A stretch of DNA of 64,000 nt from Sulfuriroseicoccus oceanibius (GTDB taxonomy: Bacteria; Verrucomicrobiota; Verrucomicrobiia; Verrucomicrobiales; SLCJ01). The first letter of the stretch is position 1; the number at the start of each line of letters is the position of its first letter. The notes under the pieces are model-generated. The model was not told the DNA's origin. It searched no databases and saw nothing but the letters and a program-made list of their open reading frames with translations. Positions 59,185 to 64,000 of this stretch are shown here, piece by piece. The stretch spans positions 2,976,001 through 3,040,000 of the forward strand of contig NZ_CP066776.1 in assembly GCF_010681825.2 (NCBI RefSeq). The letters run 5' to 3'. The position numbers and the translations under genes were made by a program.

Positions 59185-59649
59185 CTATTCGGCAGGCACC
59201 TCAAGTCCTAGCACCGGATCCACATCCTCTTCACTGACCTCTTCGGCAACACCAGGCGTCTCGATACGGAATACACCGGAGCCCTTGGACGGGCTGCCGT
59301 AGACCTTGTCTGCGGTGACCAGTTGACCATCGCGCTGCGGAGCAACCTTCACCACTGCGGTTTCCGCACCGGCAAACATCACGCTCAACTTCTCACCGAC
59401 CGTCACATCGCTGCCAGAGGCCAGTCGAATCACAACAAAATCTCCATTCGGCCCAACACCGGCAATCGCCCCCACTTGCTCGTATTCCGGCTCTACGATT
59501 TCTTCTGGAGTCTCAATTGGTGTCTGCTCCTCAGGCAACTCCACGGGCACATCCACCACCTGGCAACTCGTGCAAAGAGCCAGCATCGCAGCCGCACCAA
59601 TGACAGCGGCGCGCCAATTTCCCGTCAACAAATCTCCGATCGACTTCAT
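59185..59649 (-). CDS. Putative lipoprotein
   Basis: 154 residues with lipobox LALCTSC-Q near residue 29. An acidic Glu/Pro linker (about residues 35-58) is followed by a small beta-barrel-like domain (AIAGVGPNGDFVVIRLASGS, GEKLSVMFAGAETAVVKV). The acidic end DVDPVLGLEVPAE may be unstructured. Function unknown; likely envelope-bound. Confidence 0.8.
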   Translation of the reverse strand: MKSIGDLLTGNWRAAVIGAAAMLALCTSCQVVDVPVELPEEQTPIETPEEIVEPEYEQVGAIAGVGPNGDFVVIRLASGSDVTVGEKLSVMFAGAETAVVKVAPQRDGQLVTADKVYGSPSKGSGVFRIETPGVAEEVSEEDVDPVLGLEVPAE

Positions 59650-59825
59650 GGGCTGAACTTATGCACCGCCCACCTATCAGCTCAAGTCTCATTGTCCCAA
59701 AATTACGCATTCCTTTATCATTCGCATTCCCGACAATCCCCTCGCGCCCAAGCAGATGCCCTCACGCACGCTCCCTCAGCAGCCGAAAATCGCGACAAAT
59801 TGTGAACGAATTACCGGAAAATCCA

Positions 59826-59853
59826 TTGACCCAAGCCCATATCTGACTATTCA
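59826..59853 (+). promoter_or_regulatory. Possible promoter of tRNA-Ser
   Basis: TTGACC at 59826-59831 and TATTCA at 59848-59853 with a 16-base spacer, 23 bases before the tRNA. Confidence 0.4.
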
Positions 59854-59875
59854 TATGCCTCGCACCACGCGACAC

Positions 59876-59966
59876 GGAGAGTTGGCTGAGTGGTCGAAAG
59901 CACATCTTTGCTAAAGATGCGTACTCCAAAAGGGTACCGAGGGTTCGAATCCCTCACTCTCCGCCA
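59876..59966 (+). tRNA. tRNA-Ser (GCT)
   Basis: Acceptor GGAGAGT with ACTCTCC, anticodon loop TTGCTAA giving GCT, a long variable arm (GTACTCCAAAAGGGTAC), T arm GAGGG-TTCGAAT-CCCTC and encoded CCA. Confidence 0.95.
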
Positions 59967-60453
59967 CTTTTTCAAACGCGCTCATCAGCGCGTTTTTTTG
60001 TGCCCCGACCCCAAGACCTCCGGACACCTTCCTGAGGGATGAGAACCCTTTCTGCCACATCGGTTCGATTCGGAGTGTAGCGAGCCCGCGAGCGAAACGC
60101 AGAAGTCGTGAGCGCAGCGAACGACAATCCCTCACTCTCCGCCACTTTTTTCAAACGCGCACCTCAGCGCGTTTTTTTGTGCCCCGACCTCAAGACCTCC
60201 GGACACCTTCGTGAGGGATGAGAACCCTCTCTGCCACATCGGTTCGATTCGGAGTGTAGCGAGCCCGCGAGCGAAACGCAGAAGTCGTGAGCGCAGCGAA
60301 CGACAATCCCTCACTCTCCGCCACTTTTCAAACGCGCACCTCAGCGCGTTTTCTTGTGCCCCGACCTCATGACCTCAAGACACCTTCGTGAGGGATGAGA
60401 ACCCTTTCTGCCACATCGGTTCGATTCGGAGTGCAACGAGCCCGCGAGCGAAA
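59948..60453 (+). repeat. Tandem repeat of the tRNA-Ser 3' end plus downstream terminator, about 2.8 units of 178-179 bp
   Basis: The sequence from the T arm of tRNA-Ser (AATCCCTCACTCTCCGCCA) to about 175 bases further is repeated at 60126 and again, shortened and diverged, at 60305. Each unit has the tRNA end, a hairpin (AAACGCGC facing GCGCGTTT) with a T run, and a conserved 110-base stretch. Only the first copy belongs to a complete tRNA. Confidence 0.92.
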
Positions 60454-60625
60454 CCCACTTTGGGTGCCGGAGGCACCTTGCATACCAGCCTGAGCCCCCG
60501 TCCCAGGTAACCCACCTCCATAACTCCCCACGACGTCCCATCATCCCGCCCGCCGCCAAAAAAATCGGGCCAGATCCGACACTCGCCGGATCTGGCCCTA
60601 AAAACGTACGTCTTTGTCCTCTTGA
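60454..60625. other. Non-coding region between repeats and infA
   Basis: About 170 bases. A hairpin CCAGATCC facing GGATCTGG (60571-60597), preceded on the minus strand by a T-rich run, is probably the infA terminator; no gene is seen. Confidence 0.55.
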
Positions 60626-61000
60626 TTAACGAAGACGGAAAACAATGCGTGCTTTCGAGGTGTCGTATGGAGACATCTCCATCTTCACACGGTCGCCAGC
60701 CACAAGACGAATGAAGCGCTTGCGCATCTTTCCAGAGATGTGAGCCAGAACTTCATGACCGTTCTCCAAGTTCACCTTGAACATGGTGCCTGCGAGAACC
60801 TGGGCAATGGTGCCTTCAACCTCGATGTACTTTCCATCGTCGGACATCTTCGGCCCCTGTGGCTCCGATGGGCGGCCACGACCGCCCCCTGGACGACGAC
60901 GTCCTCCTTGACCAGGACGTCCTCCTGGCCGGCGGTTTCCGCCTCGTCCACCTCCGCCTCCGCCACCCGGGCGTTTCCTTGCTACTTTCTTCTTAGCGAT
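60626..61000 (-). CDS. infA: Translation initiation factor IF-1, possibly with Arg/Gly-rich extension from an ATC start
   Basis: The 73-residue IF-1 core starts at ATG 60847 ([20 protein letters not shown]) and shows the S1-type fold with [19 protein letters not shown] and the RIVFRLR end. The frame is open upstream for 51 more codons to the ATC at 60998-61000, which is preceded 6 bases earlier by a perfect AAGGAG. It would add [18 protein letters not shown]-type sequence with repeated RPGG and RGR units. A start at ATG 60847 is the conservative alternative (core of 73 residues). The extension may bind RNA if made. Confidence 0.85.
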   Translation of the reverse strand: MAKKKVARKRPGGGGGGGRGGNRRPGGRPGQGGRRRPGGGRGRPSEPQGPKMSDDGKYIEVEGTIAQVLAGTMFKVNLENGHEVLAHISGKMRKRFIRLVAGDRVKMEMSPYDTSKARIVFRLR

Positions 61001-61006
61001 AACAGT

Positions 61007-61012
61007 CTCCTT
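61007..61012 (-). promoter_or_regulatory. Shine-Dalgarno site pointing to a non-ATG start of infA
   Basis: AAGGAG on the minus strand, 6 bases before ATC 61000. No ATG, GTG or TTG is available at that distance in the open frame. Confidence 0.55.
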
Positions 61013-61196
61013 GTTGGTTTATTTTCGACACGACCTGAAGCCCTTACAGAGCACGGCGCGTGCGTGTGCGGTGAGTGTCGATCGAATTGGAAAAATCGCA
61101 ACTAATTAATTCGCAGAGCCTCGCGTTGCTTGGGTCTTGCGAACCACTAGCCTTCCGGTCAATGGTGGTCACATCCAAGACACACCGATTTCCTTC

Positions 61197-62558
61197 ATGC
61201 GCATTCAAAAAATCCTTACGCTCGACGCCGCCCCTGCGGAGACAATTACTCTGAATGGTTGGATCCGAACCCGCCGCGATTCGAAGACATTCTCGTTCGT
61301 CGAACTCAATGACGGCAGCGGCATCACCGGCATCCAAGTCATTGTCGACCAATCCACACCGGGCTACGACCAAGTCGCCACGGCCACCACCGGCGCCAGC
61401 GCCACCATCACCGGCAAAGTCGTGGAGTCCCCGGGCAAAGGCCAGCGCTGGGAAATCCATGCCACCGAGTTCCAGCTCGTCGGCACCTGCCCAAGCGATT
61501 ACCCATTGCAGAAAAAGGGCCACTCCCCCGAGTTCCTGCGCAGCATCTCCCACCTGCGCCCACGCACCAATCTCTTCGGTGCCGCCTTCCGCCTCCGCTC
61601 GAAGATCTCCTACGCAGTCAACCGCTTCTTCAACGAGCGCGACTTCGTTCAGGTCCACACCCCAATCATCACCGCCAGCGACTGCGAGGGCGCGGGTGAG
61701 CTCTTCCGCGTCACGACACTGGAAGGCGATATCGACAAACAACCAGCCAGCGAAGACTTCTTCGGCAAGAAGACCTACCTCACCGTGTCCGGTCAGCTCG
61801 AGGCGGAAACCTTCGCCTGCGCGCTGGGCAAGGTCTACACCTTCGGCCCGACCTTCCGCGCGGAAAACTCGAACACCACCCGCCATGCCGCGGAGTTCTG
61901 GATGATCGAGCCGGAAATGGCATTCACCGACCTCAAAGGCGACATGGATCTCGCCGAAGAATTTGTCCAGGCCATGGTGCGGGCCGCGCTCGACGAATGT
62001 GGCGATGACCTCGCGTTCTTCAACCGCTTCGTCGAGAAGGGCCTGATCGAACGACTCGAGAAAGTCGCCAGCACCCCATTCGAACGCCTCAGCTACGAGG
62101 AAGCGGTCAACCTGCTCATCAACTCCGGCCGTAAGTTCGACTACCCCGTCCACTTTGGTGCCAACCTTCAGGCCGAACACGAGCGCTTCCTCACCGAGGA
62201 GCTGCTCAAACGTCCGGTCACGGTCTACAACTACCCGAAGGAGATCAAGCCGTTCTACATGCGTCTCAACGACGACAACCGCACCGTCACCGCGATGGAC
62301 CTCCTGGTACCTGGCATCGGTGAGTTGATCGGAGGTAGCCAGCGTGAGGAGCGACTCGACCAACTGATCGCCAACCTCAAACACCACAACCTCTCACCAG
62401 ATGAGTATTCGTGGTACACCGACCTGCGCAAATACGGCAGCGTGCCGCATGCCGGCTTCGGGCTCGGTTTCGAACGACTCCTCATGTTCCTCAGCGGCAT
62501 CCAGAACATCCGCGACGTGATCCCATTCGCCCGCACACCGGGCAATGCCGGATTCTAA
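61197..62558 (+). CDS. asnS: Asparaginyl-tRNA synthetase
   Basis: 453 residues from ATG 61197. N-terminal OB domain ([20 protein letters not shown]) followed by the class II core: motif 2 [20 protein letters not shown] and motif 3 [13 protein letters not shown]. It charges tRNA-Asn. The end [11 protein letters not shown] is normal. It faces away from infA. Confidence 0.97.
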   Translation: MRIQKILTLDAAPAETITLNGWIRTRRDSKTFSFVELNDGSGITGIQVIVDQSTPGYDQVATATTGASATITGKVVESPGKGQRWEIHATEFQLVGTCPSDYPLQKKGHSPEFLRSISHLRPRTNLFGAAFRLRSKISYAVNRFFNERDFVQVHTPIITASDCEGAGELFRVTTLEGDIDKQPASEDFFGKKTYLTVSGQLEAETFACALGKVYTFGPTFRAENSNTTRHAAEFWMIEPEMAFTDLKGDMDLAEEFVQAMVRAALDECGDDLAFFNRFVEKGLIERLEKVASTPFERLSYEEAVNLLINSGRKFDYPVHFGANLQAEHERFLTEELLKRPVTVYNYPKEIKPFYMRLNDDNRTVTAMDLLVPGIGELIGGSQREERLDQLIANLKHHNLSPDEYSWYTDLRKYGSVPHAGFGLGFERLLMFLSGIQNIRDVIPFARTPGNAGF

Positions 62559-62581
62559 CAGCGGACACCGCTCCAAATTCC

Positions 62582-62618
62582 GGGCACCTGGTCGCGATCG
62601 ACCTGGTGCCCTTTTTTT
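62582..62618 (+). terminator. Terminator of asnS
   Basis: GGGCACC with GGTGCCC and an inner GGTC with GACC, followed by seven T. Confidence 0.88.
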
Positions 62619-62766
62619 GTTTGGATCGCCGGGATTTGAGCCCGATCCCCCATCGGAGCCCTTGATCATTTGTTCTCGTCCGCCGTTGCGCTATGTTACT
62701 CGAATCCCCCGCCGGCCTCGCGTTTCGAGCGCACGGAGAACCCGGCAACTATCACCAGCTTCCATT

Positions 62767-63807
62767 GTGACAACTCAAACCCACGTCATTTGCCCCAACG
62801 GAAAGGATCCGTATCAGGAGTTCGTCACCCGCAAGGAGCTCAACGAGCCCACGCTCCACGCTCCCATTAATTTCCACGCCTACGCGGCCGCCACCAAGGG
62901 CTGCTTTGCCACTCACATCGGCGACCTAACCGGCAAGCAGGGCATCTTCATCGTCCTGCTGAGAGGGCGCCTCGTCAGCGCCCTGCGCACAATCAAGAAG
63001 CTCAAAAAGGAAGGCGCTACAGTCTGGGTGACGTGGAAAGAGACCGGCCGCCATCAGATCGCCAGATCCCTCACCCGCTTCGGAGCCGAGTCCCGTGCCC
63101 GCCGCTGTCTCGGGTTGGCCGACGCCGCTGTCACGCCCTCCGCTGCCGCGCGTGAGTTCTTCGCGCCGCTTTGTGAAAAGCTGGGCAAACCGATGATCTC
63201 ACTCCCCACGCCCTACCCAATGGACGTGATCGCATGGCGCAGCAATCTGCCGCTCGACCAACGCAACGGCATCTTCATCGGCACGCGCGAGTTCAACGTA
63301 CCAAGCCGCAACCACACAAAGGCACTGCAAATTGCCGCCAAAGCAGCTTCACGTAACCAGTGCCGTCTTTCAGTGATCAACCCGGACGGCCCGAAAGGCG
63401 CCGAGCGCATCCGCGCCACGGTGGCCGGACTCCCGGACGAGCACCTCCATATCATCGAAGGAAAACGCCCGTACCGCGACTACCTGCGCCTGATCGCCGC
63501 TCACCGGCTTGTGTTCCAACTCGACACCAGCGAAGTACCCGGCCAGGTCGCTGGAGACTGCCTCTTGACCAAAACCATGTGCATCGGCGGCAATGGCGAA
63601 GTGGAGACCATCGCCTTCCCCGAGACCTGTATCGACGGCATGAACGTCGGCGCCCGCGATTGGGACGCACTTCTCGACATCGCACTCACCAACGACGCGT
63701 TTGTAAACCGTCACGTCGCCATGTCACAGCAGCTGGGTGCCGCCGTGCTCTCGTTTACCGCCTACCGCAAAGAAATCGACCGCTTGACCAGCGAGCTGCC
63801 AGCCTAG
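62767..63807 (+). CDS. Glycosyltransferase-like protein
   Basis: 346 residues from GTG 62767; the frame upstream overlaps the asnS terminator and is not used. The layout (ATVWVTWKETGRHQIARSLT, ADAAVTPSAAAREFF, then FIGTREFNVPSRNH, LPDEHLHIIEGKRPYRDYL and HRLVFQLDTSEVPGQVAGDC) resembles a GT-B fold, with the last part in the donor-binding position. The specific family is not identified. Confidence 0.7.
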   Translation: MTTQTHVICPNGKDPYQEFVTRKELNEPTLHAPINFHAYAAATKGCFATHIGDLTGKQGIFIVLLRGRLVSALRTIKKLKKEGATVWVTWKETGRHQIARSLTRFGAESRARRCLGLADAAVTPSAAAREFFAPLCEKLGKPMISLPTPYPMDVIAWRSNLPLDQRNGIFIGTREFNVPSRNHTKALQIAAKAASRNQCRLSVINPDGPKGAERIRATVAGLPDEHLHIIEGKRPYRDYLRLIAAHRLVFQLDTSEVPGQVAGDCLLTKTMCIGGNGEVETIAFPETCIDGMNVGARDWDALLDIALTNDAFVNRHVAMSQQLGAAVLSFTAYRKEIDRLTSELPA

Positions 63808-63837
63808 CGGTCGTAATAAACTTTCTGTCGCCTGAGC

Positions 63838-64000
63838 CTACGCGCTGACGACTTGCTCTTTGCTGATACCGCGCAGTTCGAAGATCCGGACAATCGTATC
63901 CTCGATCAAATTGCTCGGGCAGGACGCACCAGCGGTGATTCCAATGGTCACCGGTTCATCAGACACAAACTTCGCCGAATAGCCCGTCGCGACCTGCTCC
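63838..64000 (-). CDS. ispH: 4-hydroxy-3-methylbut-2-enyl diphosphate reductase, C-terminal part
   Basis: The last 53 codons on the minus strand, cut by the window edge. VTIGITAGASCPSNLIEDTI matches the conserved ITAGAS-x-P end of IspH, with REL-type helix and EQVVSA tail. It makes IPP and DMAPP in the MEP pathway. Confidence 0.85.
   Translation of the reverse strand, partial: EQVATGYSAKFVSDEPVTIGITAGASCPSNLIEDTIVRIFELRGISKEQVVSA

Noticed and set aside
59015-59302. A 95-codon + strand gene upstream of the lipoprotein gene
   Set aside because: It runs through a terminator hairpin and into the antisense of the lipoprotein gene; only the first 33 codons look protein-like.

Overview
The window splits at about 27.5 kb into two very different halves. 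The right half is an ordinary bacterial chromosome. It carries an alternative complex III gene set joined to aa3-type and cbb3-like oxidase genes, a pyrR-pyrB-pyrC cluster, a CbiX chelatase with a C-terminal Fe-S domain, infA, asnS, ispH and two tRNAs. This gene content and base composition fit a member of the Verrucomicrobiota (Verrucomicrobiae) best. That assignment is an inference from gene content, not a computed placement.

Positions 1-27541 are a mobile gene-cassette array of a chromosomal integron. I count 49 attC recombination sites, all in one orientation: 34 of a homogeneous 106-108 bp family (type A), 11 of a 123-128 bp family (type B), two of 89-90 bp (type C) and two of 95-96 bp (type D). 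They delimit 50 cassettes; cassette k is closed by attC k, cassette 1 is cut by the left edge, and cassette 50 has no attC. Each complete cassette begins with TT plus 4 bases that are complementary to the left core of its own attC, which allows boundaries to be checked base by base. Nearly every cassette holds one small + strand gene starting about 6-15 bases after the core. The integrase gene and attI must lie left of the window. Recognisable cargo includes immunity-type proteins (barstar, Imm21-like, Imm39-like, possible Imm32- and DUF4303-like), a SHOCT protein, an ankyrin protein, zinc-ribbon and BamE-like proteins, many lipoproteins and many small membrane proteins. Five cassettes occur in two or three copies. 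A striking feature is that 21 genes have no stop of their own and end inside the type A attC, giving them one shared C-terminal tail.

From 27651 to 28478 a secreted LolA-like gene is broken by one in-frame TAG. From 28635 to 47131 lies one long minus-strand cluster, in transcription order: actA, actB, actC, actD, actE, actF, a small anchored protein, a CcoN-like protein without the copper-site residues, CcoO-like and CcoP-like cytochromes, a cupredoxin lipoprotein, coxA, coxC with a large soluble insertion, coxD, two small membrane proteins and coxB. Together they would take electrons from quinol through alternative complex III and cytochromes or cupredoxin to oxygen. A perfect match to the Rex (NADH/NAD+ sensor) operator lies just upstream of actA.

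From 47.6 to 64 kb follow a sulfatase, a beta-hydroxyacid dehydrogenase, tRNA(CAT), two small membrane proteins, the pyrimidine genes, a lipoate ligase-like gene, cbiX, a YfiH-family gene, a MarR regulator, a lipoprotein, tRNA-Ser with tandem copies of its 3' end, infA with a possible ATC-initiated Arg/Gly-rich extension, asnS, a glycosyltransferase-like gene and the 3' end of ispH.
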